Shown here: piece by piece, positions 21,201 through 32,700 of the stretch
Layout of the letters: the number at the start of each line of letters is the position of its first letter
Position numbering within the stretch: position 1 is the first letter of the stretch
DNA from: Rhynchonema sp. JSB1_4
Lineage: Eukaryota; Nematoda; Chromadorea; Monhysterida; Xyalidae
Length of the DNA: 64,000 nucleotides
NCBI GenBank assembly: GCA_030248065.1
Contig: JASAMV010004993.1
Coordinates: 27,461-91,460, forward strand
Direction: 5' to 3'
Notes under the pieces: model-generated
What the model was told of the DNA's origin: nothing
The model's input: only the letters and a program-made list of their open reading frames with translations
The model's database searches: none
Translations under genes and position numbers: made by a program

Positions 21201-24200
21201 CATGAGAACTTCAGTCGCTCAAAGCATTGCTTCACTCGGTGAGGGTGCGAAATGTTCCAAAAGTCGGCCACATTTTTCGAAAACACAAGTTGGTCTCTAA
21301 ATTTTGAGGCCGCGCTTTGTGTTGTTGAAATAAAAATGCAATAGAAAAATACAGCATTTTCGAAAGTACCAGAAAATAAGGTTTTTAAATTTGGAAACAC
21401 TTAGATAGCGGCGTGACAGGCCGAAAAAGACCTAAAAATTGCCCCTAAACTGCATAGTTGCATTCATTGAAGGAAATGTGATGTAAATAAGCCACGTATT
21501 GCATTGCATTATAAACGAGAAAGTTAGATAAACGCACAGTCCAACAATCTAGACGAGTTTCAAGACCTCAAACCCCATGGTCCGGCTGCTGCAGCCATGC
21601 CACCCTGAATAAGATATTTGACTATAAGTCGTTACTGTTAAAGATTATTGCACATTTGATACCATCAAACGATGTAGCTTCAAAGTAGCTATCGAACGAT
21701 ATATGACATGCCGATACTATCTCTTACTATGGACAAGAAACCGTCAAAATTCCGAAATCGCACACGGTGACGTGACGGTTCATTCCAGAATCGTCAAAAT
21801 GGCAATTTTTTAGCCTCTGCCCTTAAGCGTAAGAATTTATTGGGGCTTGTTATATATCGTTCGAAAGCTACTGCCGAGATACATTGTTTGGTGTTGTCAC
21901 ATTAACAATAGCTGTTAGCAATACGCATTTATAGCTGAATATCATATTCAGGTTAGTATGGCTGCCCCGAGAGATCTGTAGACCTTGGGGTCTTCGGACC
22001 TTGATAGGTTGTTAAACCAGACGTTTCTCTCAATGTTTTGTTTCGAATCCGATGCAATCTGTGGCCTTTATGTGTCACAATTCTGGCAATGAATGTAACC
22101 ACCTAATTTAGCGGCAATTTAATGGATTTTTAGGCCTGTCGCGGAGCTAGCCATGAGTTAAAAAATTTAAAAACCTTATTTTCAGGTATTTTCGACGATG
22201 CTCTACTTCCCCATTGCATTCTTATTTCCGCAGCGCTAAGCGTGGCCTCGAAATTTAGGGACAAACTTGTGTTATCGAAAAATAAGGCCGAGTTTTGGAA
22301 CGTTGCGCACCCTCACCGTGTGAAGCAATGGTTTGAGCGACTGAAGTTGTGATGGTAAGTTATTCCGAAGCAGTTGTAATCCTATCCACGTGTTACTTGA
22401 CCATCAACTCATTTGGGGTTTCTGCACCGGTCGTTCCAATTTGTGCAAAAATCCAGTTTTTTCTGGAACGAAAAGTCCCTCTACCAAGAGATAGCGAATC
22501 TCCAAGGAGCTTAAAATTTGTGCGTCACATAGGCTGTCGGAATGCGTTCCAACGGTATGTAACACTATGTCCTGCTACCCTTCCTTCGGTTATGTCCCGA
22601 GCCCTTTAACAGAGAAACGTCGGTGTATAAAACGCTGAAAATATCTTAGATTGGATTACCTTGCGCCTTGCAAAGGCCCGCCTCAAACTTTTTTCATTTT
22701 TTCTCCTCATGTGAAATTAATGTGGTCTCCGTGAAACATCACAAAGCAACGAGTTCAAAATCCATTCCCTAAATCTGTGCTTCTGATACCTTGCCTTCAT
22801 TTTCTGAAAAAAATGGCTGCAAACAAACGCGGTCAACATTCAATTGTAGAGACACTTTAAAGTCTGCAAATCCGTGCGCTTCGACTCTGACGATGGCTCA
22901 AGGCGCAAACTAAGGGTCAGAAGGGAGGAGCGAAACCCGTTGGTGATCAAACGCGTTTGTTGAGCCACAAGCACCACAACCTTTGGTCGTCAACGTAAAA
23001 GATGTTCCAAGGCTAATGTGAACCAAGCAATTATGTAAGTGGGGTAGCTCATGAGAGAATTGTCCAAAGTTGTTTTGTGGCCGACCTGTCTCAGATCTCA
23101 ATCCGAGTCCAATCAATGTGCACTTGACGCCCATGTTGAGTGGCTTTTTGTCTTTTGGCAGAGAGAGCGGTTGAACTGTGCTACTCATATGTATTGGACC
23201 GGCCACCGTTAGAACTGCAACCATGGTAACCGTTCAAATCGCAAACACAAGCGAATCGACAGCCTTCTGCAAGTAGCATGGGCAATCATCAGCTATGGGC
23301 ATCAAAGTATGACATTCGCCCAAAGTGTACGTTTTGTTCAGAAAATGGCGTGTGGTGCTGCATGCGCTATGTGATAAAAAGTGCCATGAGCCGACGGTAC
23401 GGATGCTACACGCTCGGGCCAAACTCAGGGTTGAGCAAAAAACTTTCGAGTTCGATACTAGAGAAGTTTGTTTTCGAATTCCACGCTGCAGTCGAAAAGT
23501 TTATTCACCATATTGGAAACACAGGTGCTGCGCGGTGCGCTTGTCTGATGCTTTCCAATAAATTGGGAGCAAAGACCGGTTTCGTACTACAGAAAGAAAT
23601 TCGAATTCCAAACTTCTCTAGTATCGAACTTTTATGTAGTTCATCAGGTTGCATATCCTTGTTTTATACCTTCGGGGCGCATTTCCATGTTTGTGTATTG
23701 ATACATGACAGCGTTCTCACAGCAAATTTGAAGAAACAACCAAAGCCTACCTGCGACATCAACGACGTGGTCAGGATCGTAGTCATACTTTGCAAACACG
23801 TCAACTTTGACGATTTTATAGCTCTTCGCATCGTCATTGAACGGCAAGAGCGTAACATCGTTGAAGCCCGTTACACCCACCCAAATTCGGGCGTTGTCGT
23901 TGAGTTTGATTTTCAGTCTTCCTCTGCAAGAGTAACGGTGCGCGCTGTCGCCGACACAACCGAATGCTGAATATACATACATACAAGCACGGTTGGATAA
24001 AAAAAGTGAATTTTTTTATTTATGAATTTTTTTGTCACTTGTTTATTTTAAAATTTTTAAAAAGTCCACTTTTTTATTTTTTCACTTTTTTTCGATTTTT
24101 CTGACTTTTTTTGAGGAAAAAAGTCATGTTTTCACGTGTTTTATCAATCATGATTATCAAAAATTGCCTGCGGCGCTTATATTTCAGTTTGAACTGCTGT

Positions 24201-27182
24201 TGCGATGGACTCATACAGTTCCCAGACATCCAAACCAGGGCTGGGCAAAAAACGTTTTTTTTTCAAAAACACGTTTTTTAAAAAAACGTTTTTTAAAAAA
24301 CGTTTTTTAAAGTGCCCAGATGACCAAAATATGCCCCAATAAATTGGAAAACGCTCATGTTGGGAAGAAAACGTGGTTAAATGAAGTAGTTCTATGTGTT
24401 CTGAGGCAAAATAAACGGGTTTCAACCCTTTTCTAGCGAGTTGTTAAGATCCCATATCAGACCCGCATCATGGGACCAACTCTGGCCGGGGTCATCACTG
24501 AAAGTCAAACTCCGTATATCGACGTATCTCGACAAAGTAAAAATTGGTCGAAAATTTTTTGAAAAAAATGGGACAAAAAATTGATTTTAATTGATAATCA
24601 GGATACTTTCCCTGAAAAAAATCAGGGAAAATCAAGGAAATTCAGGATTTAAAAAGAACGAAAAACTACCCAGGCGTTTTTTTTAAAAAACGTCGTTTTT
24701 TTAAGAAAAAACGCCGTCGTTTTTTTGCCCAACCCTGATCCCAACAACCGCTGCATGTATAATATAGGACACCCCATACCGTATACTGTACAGTTATTGA
24801 GCGTGTCGTAAGCTATTACCGACAGACTCCACGTTGCTCGCTTGGTTGTTGCAGCGGTCGTGGAACAGTCATTTGTTGTTTTTTTGTGACACAAAATGAG
24901 TATGTTGTACGTCTTTACCTCTCTTAAAGTCTATCCACCAATGAACAAACAGAAGACTGGCCTTCCCTTTTGCCATATACTGTGTACTCACAAAGTTATC
25001 GAGATTAACAAAGTCATAACCGAAGGGGTTAGACCGCAACTGATCGGCGCAAACATGCAAGACAGTGCAAAAGTTCTCTCTTGTGTTCCCCAGAACATAC
25101 TGTACCTAAATGACATGATTTCAGCAATTTCATTCTTCAAGAAACCAATTTTTTGGGGTCCGGAATAAAGAAAAGTGACTTTTTAAAAAAATTTTAAGAA
25201 GTATTTTTTAGAAAAAGTTCGATCGTAAAATTTTTTTCATCCAACCCTCCATACAAGGCAAACTATGTACATACGCCAACATGGGTCAGATGTCGAAGAT
25301 GGCGTGGCTACAAAACGAACAGAAAGAGAAAACGCATTCTTCCACGTGTAACATTTTCCAAAACAGCAGCCACGTATGACCGTTTCACTGATTTGCCACC
25401 ACCGAAATCGGGCTCGTCTTGGCATGGTTTTACAATACAATATTTTGAATAGTGTGTTTGAGTATGCTCGGTTGGCGGGCAGTTTTTCGCATATTTTAAC
25501 TGCACTCTCTCAAACTCTTAAATAAATAGATATATGTATGTACGGTATGTATCAGTGATTGTTTCGATCAGTGTTTGCAATTTTTCAAGTAATTGTGCGC
25601 GATCTCAACTTTTCTCTTTTGTTTTTAGTCATTTATCTGACGAGTGCAATTCTAAGTGCCGAAACATTCGAGTAACAACTTCCTGTCCAATTCCGTTCTG
25701 GTATACACGTCCTCAAAAAGTACGCAACAATCATATATTTTGAACTACGGCATCTTTCTGCGTCTGAAACACACTCAGCAAACGCGCTTTGGGCGTTTTC
25801 AAATCCTCCTTACTGCCTCAAGGTTCGGAAACAAAATTGTGTCGGAAACCACTCACTCAATATAGTCCCAAACGCAGTGCATTGCCGTCAAGACGTGAAA
25901 CTCGCTGATGATCGTGCCGCCACACCGCGTCGTATACTTTTGGTGCGGCAATGCTGGTCTATGATCCGCCTCCCTGCAATTTGTCAGTTTGTAAAGTTTT
26001 TTCCATGAGCGATACCGGCGATCGAATTGGATCGGCAAGCCAAATCATCGCACTTACGCAGACATCACTACGAACCAGGGCCAGCTGTGGTCTTTGGCTT
26101 TAGAACCGCCTGCAATAGAAACAATCAATACGAAACAGAAACAGTACACGCGCTCAGGGATAATCATCATGTTTAATAATGCGGGTGCATCATCCTAGAC
26201 GGGTTCAATCAGAGAAAGCACCACACGACCAGAAATGAACGCAACTACCTTCAATCATGTATGACGATCGTTCCCGATGCATGTCATGTCTGGTTGTTCG
26301 CCAAACTGTTGGTCTGCCGCCCACATCTGTGAGTCGAATATTGCTGTTCCGCTTTGCGCTTTTTAGGCTAGGTGTATTCAATTTTTGCAGCACATAATAT
26401 GGATTCTCTTGTCAACAATTTAAAATGCCCTTTTTAATTTTTGGCAACCGGTCTCACCCCGAATCACAGTGTCTCGATGATGACAACCACTTGTGAGTGA
26501 TCGGATGAACAGATATTAGAACAAAATCAAGTGTTCTACAATCACTGTATTAGTCGGCACGCAAACAAATTGTTGTGAGACAAATACAGTATGTTGCGGA
26601 TAAAACATGAAAAAAAACAACACGTTCCGAAATCTTGAACAAACATACGTATAGCTCGAGACGGCCTAAATGTTGAATCGGGACTGTGAATTACAAATCT
26701 GGACCGTTTCTTCAAAACCCGGTGTTATTTTCATCGGTCTTTTGCTCGCTCTTTTCCCACCGTTGTTTTTAGCTGTGCCCGCGACAAATACACGATAACT
26801 ATTGTTTGGGCTTTTGCCCATTCAGCAAAAAATTGTCAAATAAAATTTTGTCTTGTCATCAACGCTGGTGTTCAAGCAGCTCTGAATGTATAAAAAGAAC
26901 AGAAATATAAACAACTTGACATTGAGCTACGTTGACGATCTGAATCGCTCACATGAATATTAGCCAAAAAATTCAAACCAATATCGCTGCATTGGTTTGG
27001 AACTGGCAACCCAAATTTTGCAAGGAAGTTTAAGCCAATATTTGCCCGCTATAAACCTCAAACGTCTTTTTCTTATTTGTACTTATAGCTACAGATGTCA
27101 TTGATTCTAACAAACCTGCCTCGTAGGCTCCGAACGCTACCGATATGGCTTCGATCAGTAGTAGAAGATGTCGAACAAACAT
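18252..27182 (-). CDS. Trypsin-fold serine protease, gene B
   Basis: Recovered exons: 27182-27116 (signal peptide MFVRHLLLLIEAISVAFGA); propeptide exon ending 26249 (ERSSYMIEG); 26109-26058 (GSKAKDHSWPWFVVMSA); 25973-25857 (CGGTIISEFHVLTAMHC, His57); 23944-23751 (ends HVVDVA, Asp102); 23214-23086; 18804-18671; 18446-18252 (GDSGGPFVC, Ser195, ends PIGGD stop). Phases of the exons from 26109 to the end join without a frameshift. The MIEGG activation site follows Tyr instead of Arg. Counting back from Ser195 gives Lys at position 189 and Gln at 191, so the usual S1 Asp and Cys191 are absent. The propeptide has Gly where gene A has Cys, and SLP where gene A has CLP. The link between signal and propeptide exons is not resolved. 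It is paralogous to gene A and probably secreted. Confidence 0.82.
18880..19045. repeat. Hairpin repeat in trypsin B intron
   Basis: Inverted arms of about 70 bp (AAAGGTCGGTGGAAAGCTCGG left; CCGAGCTTTCGACCG and ACACCGACCTTTA right) around a short centre. It lies 75 bp upstream of the 134-bp exon. Confidence 0.75.
19112..19690. mobile_element. H1-type MITE, one good end
   Basis: It starts CAGGGGTTGGGCAAAAAAA and shares its interior, inverted, with the intact element at 42497-43173 (words such as ACACAACAGTTTGTGG and AAAGTGACTTGTCAATTAAAG). The far end is diverged and no target duplication was found. Confidence 0.7.
20413..22863. repeat. Outer inverted-repeat element carrying a nested TTAA element
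   Basis: Ends share TCTACAATTGAATGTTGACC and its complement, and the arms run about 200 bp on each side. The left inner part (20,620-20,850) matches the 4.6-4.9 kb foldback centre. A related single arm at 43,440-43,830 is uninterrupted where this one holds the TTAA element. Confidence 0.75.
20952..22605. mobile_element. TTAA-flanked long-TIR element, T2, copy 1
   Basis: A 1,654-bp element with ends AGGGCTCGGGACACAACCGA / complement, arms of about 490 bp, and TTAA on both sides (20948-20951, 22606-22609). The locus at 43,560-43,580 reads CTCGTTTAACAGAG without it, which is a true empty site. No transposase frame is present. It lies in an intron of trypsin gene B. Confidence 0.93.
23988..25249. 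mobile_element. hAT-like MITE, family H3, containing a nested H1 copy
   Basis: A 1,262-bp insertion with ends CACGGTTGGATAAAAAAA and TTTTCATCCAACCCTC, and a perfect 8-bp duplication CATACAAG (23980-23987, 25250-25257). Its end lies 43 nt upstream of the Asp102 exon of trypsin B. The H1 element at 24236-24737 is inside it. Confidence 0.85.
24236..24737. mobile_element. hAT-like MITE, family H1, nested copy
   Basis: A 502-bp element, ends CAGGGCTGGGCAAAAAACG and TTTGCCCAACCCTG. The 8-bp duplication is imperfect (ATCCAAAC / ATCCCAAC). It is closely related to 34027-34533. Confidence 0.85.
25258..25850. other. Trypsin B intron; no gene seen
   Basis: No supported exon besides the trypsin exon that follows. 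The word ACCACCGAAATCGGGCTCGT near 25,395 also occurs near 815. Confidence 0.5.
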
Positions 27183-27189
27183 TGCGCAA

Positions 27190-28680
27190 AACGTCCTGCG
27201 GATTAAAACGGCACACGTGTTTCTATCTCCATGAAAGTCGCTCACTTTACCGACTGCTATGACTAAACTTCGAAACCACAATAACTGCGAGCAGCAATGC
27301 AAATTACAAAGCAACTGTACTTACCGATTGTTCTATTGTTCAAAAAACGGCATGAGAATAGATTAAAAAATGTCTAAAAACGCCGCACATAACAATGAAA
27401 AACGGATACCAAGGATGATTATTTGCAGATGCACACAATGAACATCTGCAAAACCAGACAATGATCGCGAATCTGGGATGCTGAAAATGTTAAATGCAAT
27501 TGCGCGGGACTAATTTGAAGCAAAAACGGGAACAATTCGTAATTCCGACTTTGAAACACAGCTCATTCAAATTTATCACAGAAATGAAATGCCGGAGTGT
27601 TCAACTTAAAGCTTTAGCAACCCGACTAGAGCTATAGGGCTCTATGTAGATTTATTTTTTCGGACAATCGATTTCGGTAAACTTTCCCTTTGTTCAAATT
27701 AGTGCACCAAGGACCAAAATATGGCATTTTTAAGACATATTTAAGGGCTCGGATCGCCCCAATTTGTCTCTGATAACGAATGTTTTACTGTGACGGATCA
27801 TGACCTCAACAAATCGATCGAATAAAAGACGGTAAATTAGTGCGAAAATACAGGTCTGCAGTCATTTTCGATGAAATAATTGGGTGCACTGCTGAAGAAA
27901 TTATTCGGTGTTTGTTGCAGCTGCGATGGTTTTCTTCTGGAATGCGAAGTGGGCAAACATCAGCATGTGGAGTTTGACACATGTCAATTCGCCATCTGAA
28001 TCTTGTCCGTTTGTAAACAAGCATCTGTAATACGTGACGTACAGGGACTGGAAACAGAAATTATGTTCACTTACATAACTGCAAGTCCACACAGTAACGG
28101 AACGCTTAACTATATGGAGAAAATTCGGGACGTGAAAAGTTGGCTGTTAACTTTTATAAGCCGGTATCTCTTAAACTTAACTTATGTGTCTTAGAGTCAG
28201 AGTCCACGGTCCACCTTGAATTCTGTTATAACGGGGTCAGTCTGTATCAGAATGTCAAAATGCTGTCCTAACGTGTTCCTGGTAGTAATGTTGAAAACAC
28301 CCGGCTTTCCGCTTAAGACGCCCGTCCCCGAGGACTGTGAGTGGAAACTCTGGTTGGATTTGTTTTATTTTTTTGGTCGGAGGCACCATTTTCCATCAAT
28401 TTCCGCATGGACCCCCGGGGCTTTAAGTGCTTTATGTGATCTGTGCGTTGATCTACTGCAATCCTTACCGAAAAAAGTGACAAAAGTCAGATGCGTGACG
28501 AAAAGATTTTCCTAGAAAGACAAGAAACGAGCCGGAGTATGTGGCACGAGAAGTTACACAGTTTGGTTAGATCACCAAAGCGAATGGTTGAACCAGAGGC
28601 GGAGCGTTGACGTGATTGTTTTACCACTTTTAGAAGTAGATCGTTACACTCAGGTTCAAGCATGATCGCAGAATATCAAG
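27190..28680. other. Intergenic, no gene seen
   Basis: The space between trypsin genes A and B contains the presumed promoter of gene B. No conserved core motif was recognised. A GGGGCTTTAAG-type repeat lies at about 28,300-28,440. Confidence 0.45.
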
Positions 28681-28683
28681 AAG

Positions 28684-29255
28684 CTGCGGGTTAAAGAAAA
28701 GTAAAAATTTTTTTCAAAAAAAATTTAAAAAAAAGTTCGCCACTTTTTCGGTTTTCAAAAGTTAGAAAAGTAAGTTCAGCTATTTTTAACCATTTCACAA
28801 CTTTTTTTTATTATTTTCCCCCTTTTTTGTTGTGAAATGCATGTTTTTATGGATGTTTCTGCTTCTTTTTTCTCAAAAAAAATCGCCTGCGACGCTTGTA
28901 TTTCGCATCAGTACAATGTCATTACACGTTAGACAGTCCGTTGCTCTACTAAACTACCTAACCAGCCGTCATTATGTCCGCATTCAGTTCTTCCAGCAAG
29001 TCAAATCTGCTTGAAGTCCAAAATTATCCTTCCAAAACCGCGGGTTATGCAGCTGTTTTCATGTAACTTTGCTAACTATTCCTATATTGTCAAGTACAAT
29101 CAAACATACTTGCAAAAAATTTCGACAATTTTTCACATTGAGAACCGAAATTTTTGTGGTCTGGAATAAAAAAAAGTAAATCTTAAAAAAATTTTTTTCA
29201 AAAAATCAAAAAAGTTAAAAAAAAGTTCGATAATAAATTTTTTAATCCAACCCTG
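28684..29255. mobile_element. H3-type MITE, termini partly diverged
   Basis: It starts near GCGGGTTAAAGAAAAG and ends TTTAATCCAACCCTG. The interior (AAATCGCCTGCGACGCTTG onward) matches 13,985-14,060 inverted, and the CAAAAATTTCGACAATTTTTCA-like stretch is shared with 33,355. No clear target duplication. Confidence 0.65.
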
Positions 29256-29744
29256 GCTACGGACATGTTCCTACTGTCGGCGTTGAAAATACAATAGAGC
29301 GACAAAGAGCTTGGTGATCGGATCGGTTAGCCACGTAGACCTTATGACCGCTGTTATAACGGTAAACATCTTTTAAAAGCAACTCGTTCAGGTGGTCTTG
29401 CTTGCTTTCTCTCGTTTGGGTTCTCAATGATCGATTCTGCACATGATAACGGAGTCATCTATATTTGAAGATCATTGAATGTTATTTGTTCGAAAGAAAT
29501 CGCATTTCTTTTAAATTCCAAGATTCAGCACGCTTGGGACAAGAGCCGTCTAGATTGACGGGAAGGTGTTGATTTATCGTGTTCTCGTTCCAGCTGCGTT
29601 TGTGAATTAAAATATAGCTGCACGAAAAACACGTGAGTGAAACGGCAATTCGTCGCTCTTAAGCTATGAGACAATAGTAACATATTTCCAGCGAAACCAG
29701 TCGAATGCGAACAATTGCACGTGTTCACACGTGTGCTTCTTTGT

Positions 29745-32700
29745 TCAGTCACGGCCAATCGGCCTGGCCATGATTTTCTCAATCCAGTTCACCAGTGCCC
29801 ACACTCTAGCCACTACGAGGAACCTGCCTCTGATGAACGGACGATTCCTACTGGACGTTTTCGATATGACCCCGTAAAGTGCGAAGTGCTTTTCTTGGAA
29901 AAGTTTCTTCTTCGCACAAACAAATGGACCGCCGGAATCGCCCTGCAACAACGGAACGAGACTTTGAAATTAACTGGACCTTGACGGCGTCATGGACAAC
30001 GGAGACCACGTTGCACATTTGCCGCTCCTTACCCTCTGAACCTTTCCGTCATCGAGAACAGCCAAGCATAAGAGCCTATGGTCGCTCGTTTCGACTGCTT
30101 TCATAAGGCCAATATCAAAGCATTCCTGCTTGTCGAGGACTTTTGCTTTGACTTGCCGAAGTTGCGCTGAAAAGCAGTATAGAAACACTACATTGAGGTT
30201 TGCAGGCTGATCAAGATGAGAACGCAACAATTTAGTAGCGCTGGTTCTCTGCATTATAGCACACCAGAGGAACGCAAAACGCCTGTCATGCACGCTGCCA
30301 TCGTTACCAGAAGGTTGAACAACGTGGCGTGTGACGTCTGATTTCTCTTTCTTTGCATTTTCAAGGTGAATCGCACAATTTCGATCTTAGCTACGAGTAA
30401 CTGGATCGCACGTTGAGTGGGTGTTTGGACCAATATAGTAACGAACGACTACAGTTTGGCGTCCGACCTGTTTCCGAGTTCAATCCGAGTCCGATCAATG
30501 TGCACTTGGCGCCCTTCTTGAGTGCCTTATTGTCTTTTGGCAAACAGAGCGGTTGAACTGTGCTACTCATATGTATTGGACCGGCCACCGTTAGAACTGC
30601 AATTGTAAAATTGTTGTGCTTGTGCTTAAAGGACTCGGGAGGACACAACCGAAGGAAGGGCAGCAGAGCGCAGTGTTATACATCGCTGGAAAGCACTGAT
30701 GACAGCGTATGTCATGCACAAATGTTAAGCTCCTTAGAGATTCGCTATCTCTTGGTAGAGCGACTTTTCGTTCCAGAAAAAAACGTGATTTTTTTCACAA
30801 CTTGGAACGACCGGTGCAGAAACCCCAAATGAGTTGCAGGTCAAATAACACGTGGATAGGATTACATTGTTTGGTGCTATCACATTTGCAATAGCTGTCA
30901 ACAGTAAGCATTCATAACTGAATATCGTATTCGGGGTGGTATGGCTGCCCCGAGAGATCTGTAGACCTGGCGGTCTTCGGACCTCGATAGGTTGTTAAAC
31001 CAGACGTTTCTCTCCATTTTTTGTTTCGAATGCGATACAATCTGTGTCCCTTACGTGTAACAATTCTGGCGAGGAATGCAACCATCTAGCTTAGTGGCAC
31101 TTTAATTGATTTTTTAGGCCTGTCACGCCGCTACCTAAGTGTTTCCAAATTAAAAAACCTTGCTTTCTGGTATTACAGTATACGTTCGAGAATGCTCTCT
31201 TTTTCTATTGCATTTTCATTTCTGGAACACAGAGCGCGGCCTCAAAATTTAGAGACAAACTTGTGTTTTTGAAAAATGTGGCCGATTTTTGGAACCTTTC
31301 GCACCCTAACCGAGTGAAGCAATGCTTTGAGCGACTGAAGTTATCGTGATAAGTTATTTAGAAGCTGTTCTGATCCTATCCATATGTTACTTGACCTTAC
31401 ACTCATTTGTGGTTTCTCCACCGGTCGGTTCCAAGTTGTGAAAAATTGACTTTTTTCTATAACGAAAAGTCCCTCTGCCAAGAGATAGCGAATCTCCAAG
31501 GAGCTTAAAATTTGTGCGTGACATACTGTAGGCTCTCAGAATGATTTTCAACGGTATATAACAATATGTCCTGCTACCCTTCCTACGGTTATGTCCCGAG
31601 CCCGTTAACGCTCGCGATGTGTTGATTTGTAGACATGGGTTTGGTTGTTGTGAACAGCGTTGGATTAAAAATATATTGTCGAAATTTTTGCAAAAAACTT
31701 TTCAACTTTTTTAATTCACTTTTTTACCGACCGCCAAATAATTTTTTTCTTAAAGAATGAAATATCTGAAATCATGTTATGGTTACAGTGGGTATGTTTA
31801 GTTCAGCAGGGCACAGTTACAGGGTTGCGATGTTCAGAAACTGCATGAGTCAATCACAACGCCATTTTAAACTGAAATACAAGCGACTTTTTTGATAATC
31901 ATGATGACCAACAAAAGGCATAAAAATATGCCTTTTTATCTTAAAAAAGTGGGAAAACTGCGAAAAGTTTTCGCAGTGGACTTACTTTTTAATATTGTAA
32001 AACAAAAAAGTGGCCGACGTTAAAAAATATGCGAGAGCTTTACCTGCACGGTGTGCATGTGACGCAGTGGTTTGAACGGTTTCAGTGATCTTTTGAATTA
32101 TTTTTTATTAAGAAATTTTAAAAAAATTCGTCCGAGAAGTCAAAAAGAAATTTATATTACCTTTAAATTAGAACCTTTTTCGATATTTTGCTTTAAAAAT
32201 TGCCACTGTTGGTGCCTGCTGGCTTGGCGCAAGCGCTTGCAGGCTCCGCTGGTTTCGTATCTTAAATCAAGCTGCGCGGGCTTAGCATCGCCCAGAACTG
32301 CAGCTGGCACTGCAAGTATGGACTGTATATGTGGTTTCAGGTATAGCGAAATAGAGCTGTGGATGTTAAAGTTTCGTTTCTGTTTGCAGAAAATTGTGTC
32401 TGAAACACTTTTCAATGTTTTCGATGGTTTCTGAACGCTGCAGTGAGTTGAACGGCGGGGGATAACCGGTCGGCGGATAACCTCATTGTCCACACATGTG
32501 CAAACGCAGCGATTAGTGATTAGGCCTCTGAGATTGTTCCACAAATCGTACAACGCTTTTTTAAAAGTAAATTTCTTCAAGAAAAGCACTCGATACTTTT
32601 TCGGTTTTTTAAAAACCAGAAAAGTAAAATTTGAAATGAACTCAGAAAATTGAAAAAATTCAAAAACGTCATAAAAAAGTTAGATAATAAAAATATTTTG

